NCBI GenBank assembly: GCA_017454915.1
Contig: JAFTCC010000056.1
Span: forward strand, 105,823-169,822
Direction of reading: 5' to 3'
DNA: 64,000 nucleotides
Origin: Paludibacteraceae bacterium
GTDB taxonomy: Bacteria > Bacteroidota > Bacteroidia > Bacteroidales > Paludibacteraceae
Below are positions 42,257 to 52,319 of this stretch, in pieces (within the stretch, counting starts at the first letter, position 1; each line of letters begins with the position of its first letter). The notes beneath the pieces are model-generated. The model made no database searches. It had not been told where the DNA came from and was given only the letters and a program-made list of their open reading frames with translations. Made by a program: the position numbers and the translations under genes.

Positions 42257-45200
42257 TTATTCAAGGTTGACGCTTAAGCATAGTCCGCGCAGTTCGTGGA
42301 GCAGAACGTTGAGCGATTCTGGGATTCCGGGTTCTGGCATGTTGTCGCCCTTTACGATAGCTTCGTATGTTTTTGCCCTGCCCATTACATCGTCGGACTT
42401 CACGGTCAGTATTTCTTGGAGAACGTGAGCTGCGCCAAATGCCTCGAGTGCCCAAACCTCCATCTCACCGAACCTCTGTCCGCCGAATTGTGCTTTACCG
42501 CCAAGAGGTTGTTGTGTGATGAGTGAGTATGGACCGATAGAGCGTGCGTGCATTTTGTCGTCCACCATGTGCCCCAGTTTGAGGAAGTAAGTGACTCCCA
42601 CTGTCGCCGGTTGGTCAAATTGTTCTCCGGTTCCGCCATCGTAGAGGTATGTCTTACCATATTGCGGAACTCCAGCTTTGTCAGTCCACTTGTTAAGGTC
42701 CTCAAGTGTGCATCCGTCAAAGATAGGTGTTGCGAACTTAACGCCCAGTTCTTTTCCTGCCCATCCAAGAACAGCTTCGAAAATCTGTCCGAGGTTCATT
42801 CGCGAAGGAACGCCCAGCGGGTTAAGGCAGATGTCAACTGGTGTGCCGTCAGCCAAGAATGGCATATCCTCTTGGCGCACAATCTTTGAAACGATACCTT
42901 TGTTACCATGGCGTCCTGCCATTTTGTCGCCCACGCGTATTTTGCGTTTCTTTGCGATATAGACTTTCGCCATTTGCAGGATGCCGTTTGGCAGCTCGTC
43001 ACCAATTGTGATGTTAAATTTCTCACGCTTGATTTTTGCGTCAAGGTTCTTCACCAGTTTTATGTAGTTGAGAATCACAGTGCGAATTAGTTCGTTCTTG
43101 TGCTCATCGTTAGTCCATTTGGTAAGTTGAACTGACATGTAGTCAACTTGGCGCAGACGTTCTTCATTGAATTTTAAGCCCTTGGCAATCACGTCAGTGC
43201 CCATGAAATCTTTAACGCCAGCTGACGGTTTGGTATCAGCGATGGTGATAATTTTTTCGATAAGGATTTTTTTGAGTTCGTTGACTTGCTCTTCAAAGCT
43301 ATGGTCAAGTTTTTCAAGTTTTTCCTTGTCAGCAAGTTTCTCTCTGCGGTCTTTGACTGCTTTTTTGTAGAGTTTCTTGTCGATTACCACGCCAGAAAGC
43401 GAAGGTGTTGCCTTGAGTGATGCGTCTTTGACGTCTCCGGCCTTGTCGCCGAAGATAGCCCTAAGCAATTTCTCTTCAGGTGACGGATCTGATTCGCCTT
43501 TAGGAGTGATTTTACCTATCATGATGTCGCCTGGCTCGATGTGCGCTCCGATGCGTACAATACCTTGTTCATCAAGGTTCTTTGTGGCGTCTTCGCTGAC
43601 GTTAGGAATGTCTGAAGTGAATTCTTCTTGTCCGCGTTTTGTTTCGCGTACTTCGAGGAGTTGCTCAATAACGTGAACCGAAGTGAATATGTCTTCACGC
43701 ACCATTCTCTCGTTGAGCACGATAGCATCCTCATAGTTGTAGCCTTTCCAAGGGATGTAAGCCACTTTCAGGTTTTTACCGATAGCGAGTTCGCCTCCGG
43801 CTGTTGAGTATCCTTCTGTGAGGATTTGTCCAGCAACCACGTGGTCACCTTTTCTGACGATCGGGTGAAGGTCAATAGTGGTGTTTTGGTTAGTACGTTT
43901 GAATTTAGGCAACACGTATTCTTTTTCAGCCGATTCAAAGCTTACGAACTCTTCTTCTTCGGTTCGGTCATATTTAATGCGTATTGTGTCTGCATCAACG
44001 TAAATGACTTCACCGTTGCCTTCTGCTGTAATTTGAGTTCTTGAGTCTTGTGCGAGTTGCCTTTCAATGCCAGTTCCGACAATAGGTGCTTCAGTCCTCA
44101 TCAACGGCACGGCTTGTCTCATCATGTTCGAGCCCATGAGTGCGCGGTTGGCGTCGTCGTGCTCAAGGAACGGGATGAGTGCTGCGGCGATTGACGCGAT
44201 TTGCGACGGAGAAACGTCCATCAGGTTAACTTCTTGCGGTTCAACAACTGGGAAGTCAGCCTCGAGGCGTGCTTTAACTTTGGGGCGTATGAAGTGTCCT
44301 TCATCGTCAAGCGGAGCGTTGCCTTGCGCTACGATTTTCTTTTCTTCGTCTTCTGCTGTATAGTAAACTATTCCGTTGTCGCTGAGGTCAACAGTTGCAT
44401 TTTCGACTTTGCGGTATGGAGTCTCGATGAATCCGAGATTGTTGATTTTCGCATAGATGCAAAGTGAAGAAATAAGTCCGATGTTAGGTCCTTCAGGAGT
44501 TTCGATAGGGCAGAGGCGTCCGTAGTGTGTATAGTGGACGTCGCGCACCTCAAATCCTGCTCTGTCGCGGCTCAAACCTCCGGGGCCGAGTGCTGACATA
44601 CGGCGTTTGTGGGTTATTTCAGCCAGCGGGTTCTGCTGGTCCATGAACTGTGACAGCGCGTTGGTGCCAAAATATGAGTTGATGACAGATGAAATGCTCT
44701 TTGCGTTGATTAGGTCTGCAGGTGTGAAGACCTCGTTGTCGCGCACGTTCATTCTTTCTCTAACGGTGCGGGCCATTCGCGCCAGTCCTATGCCGAACTG
44801 GTTGTAAAGTTGTTCGCCTACGGTGCGTACACGGCGGTTAGAGAGGTGGTCGATGTCGTCAACTTCGGCTTTTGAGTTGATGAGCTGTATCAGATATTTA
44901 ATGATTTGGATGATGTCATCCTTGGTGAGCACTCGTACATTTGGGTCAGTGTCAAGATTAAGTTTCCTGTTGATGCGGTAGCGTCCCACATCGCCCAAGT
45001 CGTAGCGTTTTTCCGAGAAGAAGAGATTGGTGATTACTTCACGAGCCGATGCGTCATCAGCCGGTTCTGCGTTTCGCAGCTGACGGTAGATATACTGAAC
45101 GGCTTCTTTTTCTGAAATCGTCGGGTCTTTCTTCAGCGTGTTGTATATGATGGAGTAGTCGGTAGCGTTGCTGTCTTCGGTGTGCAGCATAATCGTGTCC

Positions 45201-46066
45201 ACTCCTGGAGTTTCAAGAATTCTGTTGAGGTCTTCCTTTGTCAGGACTGTTTCGCGCTCAATGATGAGTTCTGTTCTTTCAAGGCTTGAAACTTCTCCGG
45301 TATCTTCATCCACTTGGTCTTCAACCCATACTCTCATCACACGTCCGGCGAGTCTTCTTCCTTCATATTTTTTGATGCCTGTTTTAGTAACTTTTACTTC
45401 TTCAGCAAGTTCGAAGCAAGAGAGTATGTCTCGGTCGGTTTCAAATCCTATAGCCCTGAGCAGAGTTGTAACAGGCAGTTTCTTTTTCCGGTCGATGTAT
45501 GCGTACATGACGTTGTTGATGTCCGTGGCGAACTCAATCCATGATCCTCTGAACGGGATGATTCGTGCGGAATAAAGTTTGGTGCCGTTAGCGTGCAGGC
45601 TTGATCCGAAGAACACGCCCGGCGAGCGGTGGAGCTGTGATACTACCACACGTTCCGCACCATTAATGACGAATGTCCCTTTTGGTGTCATGTATGGGAT
45701 GGTGCCAAGGTACACGTCCTGTATAACAGTTGCAAAGTCCTCGTGGTCGGCGTCTGTGCAAGAAAGCTTGAGTTTTGCTTTAAGCAGGACGCAATATGTG
45801 TATCCGCGCTCTATGCATTCCTCAATGGTGTAGCGCGGAGGCTCAATAAAATAGTCGAGAAATTCGAGGACGAAGTTATGCCTTGCGTCATCAATAGGAA
45901 AATTCTCGGAGAACACTTTGTGCAGACCTTCGTTTTTCCTCTGTTCGGGTGCCGTATCCAGTTGAAAAAAGTCGTGGAATGATTTGAGTTGGATTTCCAA
46001 GAAGTCGGGATATGGCATCTGACTTTTGATGGACGAGAAATTAACTCGATCGGTATTTAGAATCAT
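42257..46066 (-). CDS. rpoB: RNA polymerase beta subunit
   Basis: This 1,269-residue beta subunit has an intact rifampicin region ([32 protein letters not shown], around residue 480-510), with the wild-type Asp, His and Ser/Leu pattern. The C-terminal [16 protein letters not shown] and [21 protein letters not shown] are conserved contacts to beta'. It follows rplL after a 164-bp gap that contains a hairpin and T-tract, likely an attenuator that sets the ratio of polymerase to L7/L12. Confidence 0.99.
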   Translation of the reverse strand: MILNTDRVNFSSIKSQMPYPDFLEIQLKSFHDFFQLDTAPEQRKNEGLHKVFSENFPIDDARHNFVLEFLDYFIEPPRYTIEECIERGYTYCVLLKAKLKLSCTDADHEDFATVIQDVYLGTIPYMTPKGTFVINGAERVVVSQLHRSPGVFFGSSLHANGTKLYSARIIPFRGSWIEFATDINNVMYAYIDRKKKLPVTTLLRAIGFETDRDILSCFELAEEVKVTKTGIKKYEGRRLAGRVMRVWVEDQVDEDTGEVSSLERTELIIERETVLTKEDLNRILETPGVDTIMLHTEDSNATDYSIIYNTLKKDPTISEKEAVQYIYRQLRNAEPADDASAREVITNLFFSEKRYDLGDVGRYRINRKLNLDTDPNVRVLTKDDIIQIIKYLIQLINSKAEVDDIDHLSNRRVRTVGEQLYNQFGIGLARMARTVRERMNVRDNEVFTPADLINAKSISSVINSYFGTNALSQFMDQQNPLAEITHKRRMSALGPGGLSRDRAGFEVRDVHYTHYGRLCPIETPEGPNIGLISSLCIYAKINNLGFIETPYRKVENATVDLSDNGIVYYTAEDEEKKIVAQGNAPLDDEGHFIRPKVKARLEADFPVVEPQEVNLMDVSPSQIASIAAALIPFLEHDDANRALMGSNMMRQAVPLMRTEAPIVGTGIERQLAQDSRTQITAEGNGEVIYVDADTIRIKYDRTEEEEFVSFESAEKEYVLPKFKRTNQNTTIDLHPIVRKGDHVVAGQILTEGYSTAGGELAIGKNLKVAYIPWKGYNYEDAIVLNERMVREDIFTSVHVIEQLLEVRETKRGQEEFTSDIPNVSEDATKNLDEQGIVRIGAHIEPGDIMIGKITPKGESDPSPEEKLLRAIFGDKAGDVKDASLKATPSLSGVVIDKKLYKKAVKDRREKLADKEKLEKLDHSFEEQVNELKKILIEKIITIADTKPSAGVKDFMGTDVIAKGLKFNEERLRQVDYMSVQLTKWTNDEHKNELIRTVILNYIKLVKNLDAKIKREKFNITIGDELPNGILQMAKVYIAKKRKIRVGDKMAGRHGNKGIVSKIVRQEDMPFLADGTPVDICLNPLGVPSRMNLGQIFEAVLGWAGKELGVKFATPIFDGCTLEDLNKWTDKAGVPQYGKTYLYDGGTGEQFDQPATVGVTYFLKLGHMVDDKMHARSIGPYSLITQQPLGGKAQFGGQRFGEMEVWALEAFGAAHVLQEILTVKSDDVMGRAKTYEAIVKGDNMPEPGIPESLNVLLHELRGLCLSVNLE

Positions 46067-46174
46067 TTGTAAAATATTTATGATATTATTTTAATACCTT
46101 AAAAAAGGGCTTTTTTTCAAGCCATTAGCTGCTCCGTTAAGGTGCGGTGTCAGCTTTTGTTCATTGTAATAGAC

Positions 46175-46206
46175 AAAAAGGCATAGAATCCCCATAGAGG
46201 ATTCTA
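46175..46206 (-). terminator. Probable attenuator between rplL and rpoB
   Basis: TAGAATCC (46184-46191) pairs with GGATTCTA (46199-46206) over a 7-nt loop. On the minus strand it is followed by TGCC and five T. Partial termination here would match the well-known rplL-rpoB attenuator of other bacteria. The rest of the gap, 46067-46174, is AT-rich with no other structure I can support. Confidence 0.6.
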
Positions 46207-46230
46207 CACCTGTTTTCGTGTTGTCTGGGA

Positions 46231-46608
46231 TTATTTGAGTTCAACCTCAGCTCCGCCTTCTTCAAGTGATTTCTTGAGTGCTTCGGCTTCTGCTTTCGGG
46301 AGACCTTCTTTAATTACTGACGGTGCTCCGTCAACGAGTTCTTTAGCTTCTTTAAGTCCGAGGCCTGTGAGCTCTTTGACGAGTTTTACGACTGCGAGTT
46401 TTTGTGCGCCAGCGTTTTTGAGCACAACGTCGAAGTTAGTTTTCTCTTCGGCTGCTGCAGCTGCTCCGCCTGCTGCCGGACCTGCTACTGCTACTGCAGC
46501 GGCTGCGGGTTCGATACCATATTCTTCTTTAAGAATGGTTGCCAACTCGTTAACTTCTTTAACGGTGAGATTTACCAGTTGTTCAGCAAATGCTTTCAAA
46601 TCTGCCAT
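46231..46608 (-). CDS. rplL: Ribosomal protein L7/L12
   Basis: The 125-residue protein has the N-terminal dimerisation helices ([27 protein letters not shown]), an Ala-rich flexible hinge (about 33-52) and the C-terminal domain that recruits translation GTPases ([36 protein letters not shown]). It binds L10 as multiple dimers on the ribosomal stalk. The gene lies 59 bp downstream of rplJ. Confidence 0.99.
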   Translation of the reverse strand: MADLKAFAEQLVNLTVKEVNELATILKEEYGIEPAAAAVAVAGPAAGGAAAAAEEKTNFDVVLKNAGAQKLAVVKLVKELTGLGLKEAKELVDGAPSVIKEGLPKAEAEALKKSLEEGGAEVELK

Positions 46609-46667
46609 AATTATAAAAATTTAATTTGTTATTTTCTTTTGTTATTTTTTCTATGTTTTCCCTTTTA

Positions 46668-47201
46668 TTATTCGGGTCTTTCACTGAGCGTTTGTAGAAC
46701 TCCGTGTAGTTTTGTGCCTCCAGACTGAAGAGCAGAAACGACGTTCTTGGCCGGTGATTGCAAGAGTGCAACGATGTCGGCGATGAGTTCGTTTTTGGAT
46801 TTGAGGCTCGCCAGAGTGTCGAGCTGCTGTGCTCCAACAAACATTGTCTCTTCCACATACGCTGCTTTGAGCAGTGGCTTAGCTTCAGGGTTCTTGTTGC
46901 CCTTAAGGAACTCTTTGACGAGTTTTGCAGGCGCATTTCCAGTCTCTGTAAGCATGAGAGCCGTGTTGCTCTTCAGCGTTTCGTATAATGGTGAGAAGTC
47001 TGTTTCTGATGCTTCAAAAGCCTTGTGCAAGAGTTTGTTTTTAACTACTACCAATTTCACTTTATTCTCAAAGCATTTGCGGCGCAGTGCTGATGTTGTT
47101 TCAGCATCAAGTCCGCCTATGTCCATCAAATAGAAGTGAGGATATTGTTGCAGCAGTTCCTTTATTTGCTCAATGATGGTGCTTTTATCTTCCTTCTTCA
47201 T
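46668..47201 (-). CDS. rplJ: Ribosomal protein L10
   Basis: This 177-residue protein of the ribosomal stalk base binds 23S rRNA and carries L7/L12 dimers on its C-terminal helix. Typical segments are KEDKSTIIEQIKELLQQYPHFYLMDIGGL, LRRKCFENKVKLVVVKNKLLHKA and TLASLKSKNELIADIVALLQSP. It lies 15 bp after rplA, so the usual long L10-binding leader is absent from the gap; any L10 autoregulatory site would have to lie inside rplA or elsewhere. Confidence 0.98.
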   Translation of the reverse strand: MKKEDKSTIIEQIKELLQQYPHFYLMDIGGLDAETTSALRRKCFENKVKLVVVKNKLLHKAFEASETDFSPLYETLKSNTALMLTETGNAPAKLVKEFLKGNKNPEAKPLLKAAYVEETMFVGAQQLDTLASLKSKNELIADIVALLQSPAKNVVSALQSGGTKLHGVLQTLSERPE

Positions 47202-47216
47202 AATTGTAAATTTTGT

Positions 47217-47909
47217 TTATTCAACTGATTTCGGATCGACTTTGACACCCCTGCTCATTGTGCTTGAGAGGTATATGCTCTTGACATAAGTGCCTTTGGC
47301 AGTCTGAGGTTTAAGTTTGATGATAGTCTGCATGAACGCTTTAGCGTTTTCGGCGATTTTTTCGCTGCTGAATGACACTTTGCCGATTGAAGTGTGTACG
47401 ATGCCGGTTTTGTCGACTTTAAAGTCGATTTTACCTTGTTTCACTTCTTTTACAGCTTTAGCCACGTCCATGGTAACAGTTCCGCTTTTGGGGTTAGGCA
47501 TCAGTCCGCGCGGTCCGAGTATGCGTCCCAGCGCACCGATTTTACCCATTATAGCCGGCATTGTTATGATAACGTCCACATCGGTCCAACCACCTTTGAT
47601 TTTTTCGATGTATTCGTCAAGTCCAACATAATCAGCGCCAGCTTCTTTTGCGGCTGCTTCTTGGTCAGGAGTGCATAATGCGAGAACACGGATGACTTTG
47701 CCGGTGCCGTTGGGCAGTGATACCACGCCGCGAACCATTTGGTTTGCTTTACGCGGGTCAACGCCAAGGCGAACGTCAATGTCAACTGAAGCGTCGAACT
47801 TGGTTGTTGTTATTTCTTTAACCAGCGCTGATGCTTCGTCAATTGTATAGGCTTTACCTGCTTCAATTTTAGAGGCAGCCAACTGTTGGTTCTTTGTTAG
47901 TTTACTCAT
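47217..47909 (-). CDS. rplA: Ribosomal protein L1
   Basis: The 230-residue protein matches L1 throughout, including [30 protein letters not shown] and [17 protein letters not shown]1 forms the mobile stalk that moves deacylated tRNA from the E site and can repress its own operon by binding the mRNA upstream of rplK. It is 13 bp downstream of rplK. Confidence 0.99.
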   Translation of the reverse strand: MSKLTKNQQLAASKIEAGKAYTIDEASALVKEITTTKFDASVDIDVRLGVDPRKANQMVRGVVSLPNGTGKVIRVLALCTPDQEAAAKEAGADYVGLDEYIEKIKGGWTDVDVIITMPAIMGKIGALGRILGPRGLMPNPKSGTVTMDVAKAVKEVKQGKIDFKVDKTGIVHTSIGKVSFSSEKIAENAKAFMQTIIKLKPQTAKGTYVKSIYLSSTMSRGVKVDPKSVE

Positions 47910-47922
47910 AATTGAAGTTTTT

Positions 47923-48348
47923 TTAATCGTTAACGGTAATTCCCATACTGCGTGCGGTGCCTGCCACGAGCCTCATTGCAGCTTCTAATTCGAAGCAGTT
48001 GAGGTCAACCATTTTTTCTTTTGCTATTTCTTCCACTTGTGCTTTAGTTATAGAAGCGACTTTCTTACGGTTAGGTTCTGCTGAGCCTGACTGTATTTTG
48101 GCAGCTTCTAGCAGCTGAATAGCCACAGGAGGTGTTTTAACAACAAAGTCAAATGATTTGTCAGTGTAGTAGGTTATAACTACTGGCAGCACTTTGCCTG
48201 CTTTGTCTTGGGTTCTGGCATTAAATTGTTTGCAAAACTCCATAATGTTGATGCCCTTTGAGCCCAGAGCGGGTCCTACTGGGGGAGAGGGGTTTGCTTT
48301 TCCTCCCTGAATCTGCAACTTAATAAGTCCAGCAATCTCTTTAGCCAT
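47923..48348 (-). CDS. rplK: Ribosomal protein L11
   Basis: The 141-residue protein has the canonical [41 protein letters not shown] start and the C-terminal rRNA-binding region ending [10 protein letters not shown]. It sits at the GTPase-associated centre of the 50S subunit. A small stem TTACG/CGTAA (48393-48405) lies in the 65-bp gap between nusG and rplK and could be part of an L1-responsive leader, which I cannot prove. Confidence 0.99.
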   Translation of the reverse strand: MAKEIAGLIKLQIQGGKANPSPPVGPALGSKGINIMEFCKQFNARTQDKAGKVLPVVITYYTDKSFDFVVKTPPVAIQLLEAAKIQSGSAEPNRKKVASITKAQVEEIAKEKMVDLNCFELEAAMRLVAGTARSMGITVND

Positions 48349-48413
48349 TTTTTTGTTTTTTTTACTAATTTGTTGTTAATTGTCGAACGCGATTACGAGC
48401 CGTAACACAGGAA

Positions 48414-48974
48414 TCATGCGTTCTGTTTTTCCACTTGTGCATAGTCAAGTTCGAGCGGTGTTTTCCGTCCGAAGATGACCACCATAACCTTGATGCGTTT
48501 TTTGTCGGGCATAACTTCGTCCACAGTCCCGTCGAATCCTTTGAAAGGTCCTTCGATGACTTTGACGACATCAGCGACTTCATAAGGCACGAAGTTGGTG
48601 TCAACTGTGTCTTGTCCTTCGTCGATGGTGCCGAGGAACCTGTTTATGTCCGATGGACGTATCGGTGTGGGTTTGGCGTTTGCTCGTTCGCCCAAGAAGC
48701 CGAGAACGTTTGGCACGTTCCTGAGTCTTGGATAGCAATCGTCAACGAGGTTGCATTCTACGAGTACATAGCCCGGCAGCGTGTTACGGTCTTTTGTAAC
48801 GCGTTTGCCGCTTCTCATTACAACCGCCTTCTCCGTGGGAATCAGCACTTGTGAAACATATTGTCCCAATTTGTCAGCAGGGTTGTTGATAAGAGCGTCA
48901 ATGTATTCTTTGACTCTGTTTTCCTTGCCGCCGATAGCACGGAGGACGTACCATTGGAATTTAGTTTCTGACAT
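48414..48974 (-). CDS. nusG: Transcription elongation/antitermination factor NusG
   Basis: The 186-residue protein has an N-terminal NGN domain ([22 protein letters not shown], then [13 protein letters not shown]) and a C-terminal KOW domain ([38 protein letters not shown]). It binds RNA polymerase to aid processivity and links it to Rho or the ribosome. It is 28 bp downstream of secE, in the usual order. Confidence 0.97.
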   Translation of the reverse strand: MSETKFQWYVLRAIGGKENRVKEYIDALINNPADKLGQYVSQVLIPTEKAVVMRSGKRVTKDRNTLPGYVLVECNLVDDCYPRLRNVPNVLGFLGERANAKPTPIRPSDINRFLGTIDEGQDTVDTNFVPYEVADVVKVIEGPFKGFDGTVDEVMPDKKRIKVMVVIFGRKTPLELDYAQVEKQNA

Positions 48975-49002
48975 GGTTTACTGGTTTGGTGAAAGTGGTG
49001 TT

Positions 49003-49191
49003 TTAGAAAAGTCCGTAGATAAATTTCATGAGAGCCTCGAAAGAGAGGTCCATGAGCCATACAATCAGAGCGATGATGAGGGAAGCAATCAGCACCGCTA
49101 CCGAGCTATTGATTAGCTCGTTGAACGTTGGCCATGTTACTTTGTGAACCAGTTCGTTGTACGATTCTTTGATGCTTTGAACTATTTTCAT
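49003..49191 (-). CDS. secE: SecE, preprotein translocase subunit
   Basis: This short SecE of 62 residues has an amphipathic helix (KESYNELVHKVTWPTFNELINSS, with the conserved VTWPT) and a single transmembrane helix (SVAVLIASLIIALIVWLMDLSFE). It clamps SecY in the inner membrane. Single-helix SecE is the usual form in Bacteroidota. It sits directly after tRNA-Trp. Confidence 0.95.
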   Translation of the reverse strand: MKIVQSIKESYNELVHKVTWPTFNELINSSVAVLIASLIIALIVWLMDLSFEALMKFIYGLF

Positions 49192-49208
49192 TTTTCAAGT
49201 GGTTTTTG

Positions 49209-49281
49209 CACGGAAGGAGAGGCTCGAACTCCCGACACCTGGTTTTGGAGACCAGTGCTCTACCAACTGAGCTACTTCCGT
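49209..49281 (-). tRNA. tRNA-Trp (anticodon CCA)
   Basis: A 73-nt cloverleaf: acceptor ACGGAAG/CTTCCGT with discriminator G, D arm GCTCAGTTGGTAGAGC, anticodon loop CTCCAAA and T loop GTTCGAGCC. CCA is not encoded. It lies between tuf and secE, as in many bacteria. Confidence 0.97.
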
Positions 49282-49283
49282 AT

Positions 49284-49326
49284 AAAAAGCGGTTCTGCGT
49301 TTTTTTTGCCGCGGAACACGCTTTTT
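49284..49326 (-). terminator. Hairpin between tuf and tRNA-Trp
   Basis: AAAAAGCG (49284-49291) pairs with CGCTTTTT (49319-49326), with inner GTTC/GAAC and GCG/CGC pairings. On the minus strand the stem ends in CGCTTTTTAT, so it could terminate after tuf in part. The genes downstream would then depend on readthrough or on a promoter I could not find; a processing site is another possibility. Confidence 0.65.
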
Positions 49327-49364
49327 ATTGATTGTTTAACCGTTTAGGAGATTGTCCTGTTCGA

Positions 49365-50558
49365 TTAGTCGATAAGTTGCGTGATCTGACCTGAACCTAC
49401 TGTGCGGCCGCCTTCACGGATAGCGAAGCGAAGACCTTGTGAGCAAGCTACGCGGCAGATGAGTTTAACTGTGATTTCGAGGTTGTCGCCAGGCATAACC
49501 ATTTCGGTTCCTTCTGGGAGAGTGATCTCACCTGTAACGTCCATTGTGCGGATATAGAACTGTGGACGATATTTGTTGTGGAACGGGGTGTGACGGCCAC
49601 CTTCTTCTTTCTTCAGGATATAAACAGAAGCTTTGAACTCGTCGTAAGTTTTTGTTACGCCCGGGTGTGTGATAACCATACCACGGCGAACTTCGTTCTT
49701 GTCAATACCACGGAGGAGCAGACCTACGTTATCGCCGGCTTCACCTTGGTCAAGCAGTTTGCGGAACATTTCAACGCCGGTTACGACTGATTTCTTGTCT
49801 TCGCCGAGACCGAGGATTTGAACTTCGTCACCTACTTTAACGACACCGGTTTCGATACGTCCGGTAGCAACAGTTCCACGACCAGTGATTGAGAACACGT
49901 CCTCAACAGGCATCAGGAACGGTTTGTCTATAGCGCGCTGAGGCAGTTGAATCCAGTTGTCAACAGCGTCCATGAGTTCCATTATTTTGTCTTCCCATTC
50001 AGGTACTCCGTTGAGTGCGCCAAGAGCTGAACCGCGGATGATAGGAGTGTTGTCGCCATCGAAGTCATAGAATGACAGGAGTTCGCGCATTTCCATTTCC
50101 ACGAGGTCAAGCATTTCGGGGTCGTCAACTGCGTCGCATTTGTTCATGAACACCACGAGGCGCGGAACGTTCACTTGGCGAGCGAGAAGGATGTGTTCGC
50201 GTGTTTGGGGCATCGGGCCGTCAGTTGCTGCTACAACAATGATAGCTCCGTCCATCTGAGCGGCACCTGTTACCATGTTCTTAACGTAGTCTGCGTGTCC
50301 CGGGCAGTCAACGTGTGCATAGTGGCGTTTTTCAGTTTCGTACTCTACGTGAGCAGTGTTAATTGTTATACCACGTTCTTTTTCTTCTGGAGCATTGTCA
50401 ATCTGGTCGAATGACTTGATTTTACCTTCGTTACCTGCTACTCGCTTTGAAAGTACGAGTGTGATAGCGGCGGTCAGTGTTGTTTTACCGTGGTCTACGT
50501 GACCGATAGTACCGATGTTTACGTGCGGTTTCGAGCGGTCAAATTTCTCTTTTGCCAT
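49365..50558 (-). CDS. tuf: Elongation factor Tu
   Basis: The 397-residue protein has the G1 loop GHVDHGKTT (about 19-27), switch-[14 protein letters not shown] and the NKCD motif [11 protein letters not shown]. It carries aminoacyl-tRNA to the ribosome. Domain II and III residues ([46 protein letters not shown]) are conserved. No kirromycin-type change was spotted. It lies downstream of three tRNA genes, presumably on the same transcript. Confidence 0.99.
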   Translation of the reverse strand: MAKEKFDRSKPHVNIGTIGHVDHGKTTLTAAITLVLSKRVAGNEGKIKSFDQIDNAPEEKERGITINTAHVEYETEKRHYAHVDCPGHADYVKNMVTGAAQMDGAIIVVAATDGPMPQTREHILLARQVNVPRLVVFMNKCDAVDDPEMLDLVEMEMRELLSFYDFDGDNTPIIRGSALGALNGVPEWEDKIMELMDAVDNWIQLPQRAIDKPFLMPVEDVFSITGRGTVATGRIETGVVKVGDEVQILGLGEDKKSVVTGVEMFRKLLDQGEAGDNVGLLLRGIDKNEVRRGMVITHPGVTKTYDEFKASVYILKKEEGGRHTPFHNKYRPQFYIRTMDVTGEITLPEGTEMVMPGDNLEITVKLICRVACSQGLRFAIREGGRTVGSGQITQLID

Positions 50559-50612
50559 AGTTGATAAAAGTTTTTGCTGTGAATATTATTCTAAATTGGA
50601 TTAATGATTGAG

Positions 50613-50685
<73 letters not shown>

Positions 50686-50688
50686 TGG

Positions 50689-50771
50689 TGGGCAGTGATG
50701 GATTCGAACCACCGAAGGCGAAAGCCAGTTGAGTTACAGTCAACCCCATTTGGCCACTCTGGTAACTGCCC
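50689..50771 (-). tRNA. tRNA-Tyr (anticodon GUA)
   Basis: An 83-nt class II tRNA with acceptor GGGCAGT/ACTGCCC, discriminator A, anticodon loop CTGTAAC and a long variable arm (GGCTTTCGCC region). It lies 4 bp upstream of tRNA-Thr(GGU). Confidence 0.95.
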
Positions 50772-50786
50772 GGTCCATTTTTTTAG

Positions 50787-50860
50787 AGCCTCTTGTCGGA
50801 TTCGAACCAACGACCCCGAGATTACAAATCACGTGCTCTGGCCAACTGAGCTAAAGAGGC
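50787..50860 (-). tRNA. tRNA-Thr (anticodon UGU)
   Basis: A 74-nt cloverleaf with acceptor GCCTCTT/AAGAGGC, discriminator T, anticodon loop TTTGTAA and T loop GTTCGAATC. It is the first gene of the cluster. Confidence 0.95.
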
Positions 50861-50895
50861 GTTAAGTGCTTTAAGACGTTGAAAAACAAAGTTAA

Positions 50896-50934
50896 GCACG
50901 CTGTAAAGCGACCATGTGGGGCTAAACAGCGTGC
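50896..50934 (-). promoter_or_regulatory. Leader hairpin at the 5' end of the tRNA-tuf transcript
   Basis: GCACGCTGT and ACAGCGTGC form a perfect 9-bp stem (50896-50904 with 50926-50934) over a 21-nt loop. It overlaps the downstream edge of the promoter and the expected start site. Confidence 0.5.
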
Positions 50935-50963
50935 AAAATTACGACTTTTTTTTTAATTGACAA
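50934..50963 (-). promoter_or_regulatory. Promoter of the tRNA-tuf-secE operon
   Basis: TTG (50961-50963), 19-bp spacer, TAATTTTG (50934-50941) on the minus strand. The transcript would start near 50927, about 65 nt before tRNA-Thr(UGU). Confidence 0.6.
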
Positions 50964-50977
50964 TGCTTTTGGGCAAA

Positions 50978-51271
50978 TTATTTGTTTTTTTCTTTGAATT
51001 TGTCGATTTGGTGTTCGAGCGCTTCGATTGCCTGAAGCAGTGCGTCCTCAAATGTGTCTGCCACTTTTGATGCGAATAGCTCGCCGTCTTTGGTGTTGAG
51101 TCTCAGTTGAGCCTCTTTGTTCATGTTAGTTTCCGGCTTGATGAGTTTGTAGGTTATGTTGAGTGTTTCGGCACTTGGCAGAAGTTTACTGATTTTTGCA
51201 GCTTTCTTGTGGGTGTACTCCTCAAGTTTTTGCGCTAATTGGAAATCAATGTCTTTAATGTTGATTGTCAT
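50978..51271 (-). CDS. hpf: Short ribosome-hibernation factor (HPF/YfiA family)
   Basis: The 97-residue protein has the ribosome-binding beta-alpha fold of the family (MTINIKDIDFQLAQKLEEYTHKKAAKISKLLPSAETLNITYKL, then AQLRLNTKDGELFASKVADTFEDALLQAIEALEHQIDKFK). It lacks the C-terminal dimerisation domain of long HPF. It blocks the A and P sites of idle 30S subunits in stationary phase. Its own promoter is visible (51314-51344). It lies 105 bp after xerC in the same direction and next to the tRNA-tuf operon. Confidence 0.9.
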   Translation of the reverse strand: MTINIKDIDFQLAQKLEEYTHKKAAKISKLLPSAETLNITYKLIKPETNMNKEAQLRLNTKDGELFASKVADTFEDALLQAIEALEHQIDKFKEKNK

Positions 51272-51313
51272 GGTTTTGTCCTCCTATTTTCTTTGGTTTT
51301 GTTTTGTATAGTG

Positions 51314-51344
51314 CAAATTTACTGTATTTTTTTGATATTTCCAA
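51314..51344 (-). promoter_or_regulatory. Promoter of hpf
   Basis: TTG (51342-51344), a 20-bp spacer, TAAATTTG (51314-51321), about 43 bp before the hpf start. Confidence 0.6.
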
Positions 51345-51376
51345 TTTTTTGTTTTCTTTTTTTATTGTATGCTTTT

Positions 51377-52276
51377 TTATTCGTTGCTTCCGGCTCTCGG
51401 GTGTGCTTTGCGGTAGGCCTTTAGCTTTTCTTCAAAAGTTACGTGCGTATAAACTTGTGTGGCGTTGAGGTTGGCGTGTCCAAGTAGTGTTTTAACGGCG
51501 TTGATGTCTGCTCCGTTGTTGAGCATAGTGGTTGCGAATGTGTGCCTTAGCACGTGCGGGCTAAGTTTGTGTTGTGTGCTTGTGAGGGCCATATTGTCGT
51601 GCACGGCTCTGTATATGTAATATTTGGTGATGGGTTTGCCGTTTTCTTGTAAAAGAAAAGTCTGTTCTCCTGACGGACAAATTTGTTCACGCATTATTAT
51701 ATATTGTCTGATTCTTTCGGCAAGTTCTTCTCCGAATGGTATGATGCGCTCTTTGTTCCTTTTCCCGAGTGCCTTGATTTCTCCGCCGTGTTGTTTGAGC
51801 GTAATCCTTGCCATTGTCAGGTTAAGCAGTTCCGCCTGCCTCATGCCTGTTTGATATAGTATGTCAATAATCAGGGCATTGCTTACTTGTTCAAAGTCGT
51901 TGGTGTCATCGTTGAACTTGATTGCGTCGTCCACTTCTTGTTGCCTGAATGTGCTTGGCAGCTTGGCTTTGAATTTTGGAGTGATGATTTTTGCTGTCGG
52001 GTTGTTTGTCAGCAGTTTCATTTTGAGCGCATAACGCCAAAAAGAGCGCAGCGCTGATATTTTTCGGGCAATGTTTCGAGCCCCGTATTTGTTTTGCATA
52101 AGGTGTAGAATCCAAGCCCTGATGTCGTCGGCTTGTACCAGTTGAGGCTCAAACTTTCCGTCAGTGCGGCTTTCGATAAATTGCTGAAACAGCCTCAAAT
52201 CGTTGCGGTATGTGATTACCGTAAGTTCCGACAGATGTCTTTCGTACTCAATGTATGTCAGAAACTTTTCTATCAT
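51377..52276 (-). CDS. xerC: Tyrosine recombinase XerC-like
   Basis: This 299-residue protein has an N-terminal SAM-like core-binding domain (MIEKFLTYIEYERHLSELTVITYRNDLRLFQQF) and a C-terminal catalytic domain. The catalytic residues are seen in TGMRQAELL (Arg), GKRNKERIIPF (Lys), LSPHVLRHTFAT (His, Arg), GHANLNATQVYTHV (His) and the Tyr nucleophile in YTHV. XerC and XerD resolve chromosome dimers at dif. There is no second Xer gene and no phage or integron around, so it is a housekeeping recombinase. It follows the MacB-like gene by 43 bp. Confidence 0.92.
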   Translation of the reverse strand: MIEKFLTYIEYERHLSELTVITYRNDLRLFQQFIESRTDGKFEPQLVQADDIRAWILHLMQNKYGARNIARKISALRSFWRYALKMKLLTNNPTAKIITPKFKAKLPSTFRQQEVDDAIKFNDDTNDFEQVSNALIIDILYQTGMRQAELLNLTMARITLKQHGGEIKALGKRNKERIIPFGEELAERIRQYIIMREQICPSGEQTFLLQENGKPITKYYIYRAVHDNMALTSTQHKLSPHVLRHTFATTMLNNGADINAVKTLLGHANLNATQVYTHVTFEEKLKAYRKAHPRAGSNE

Positions 52277-52319
52277 GTTTATGCGTTTTGTGGCCCATTT
52301 GGGGCATGACTCGTTGCTG

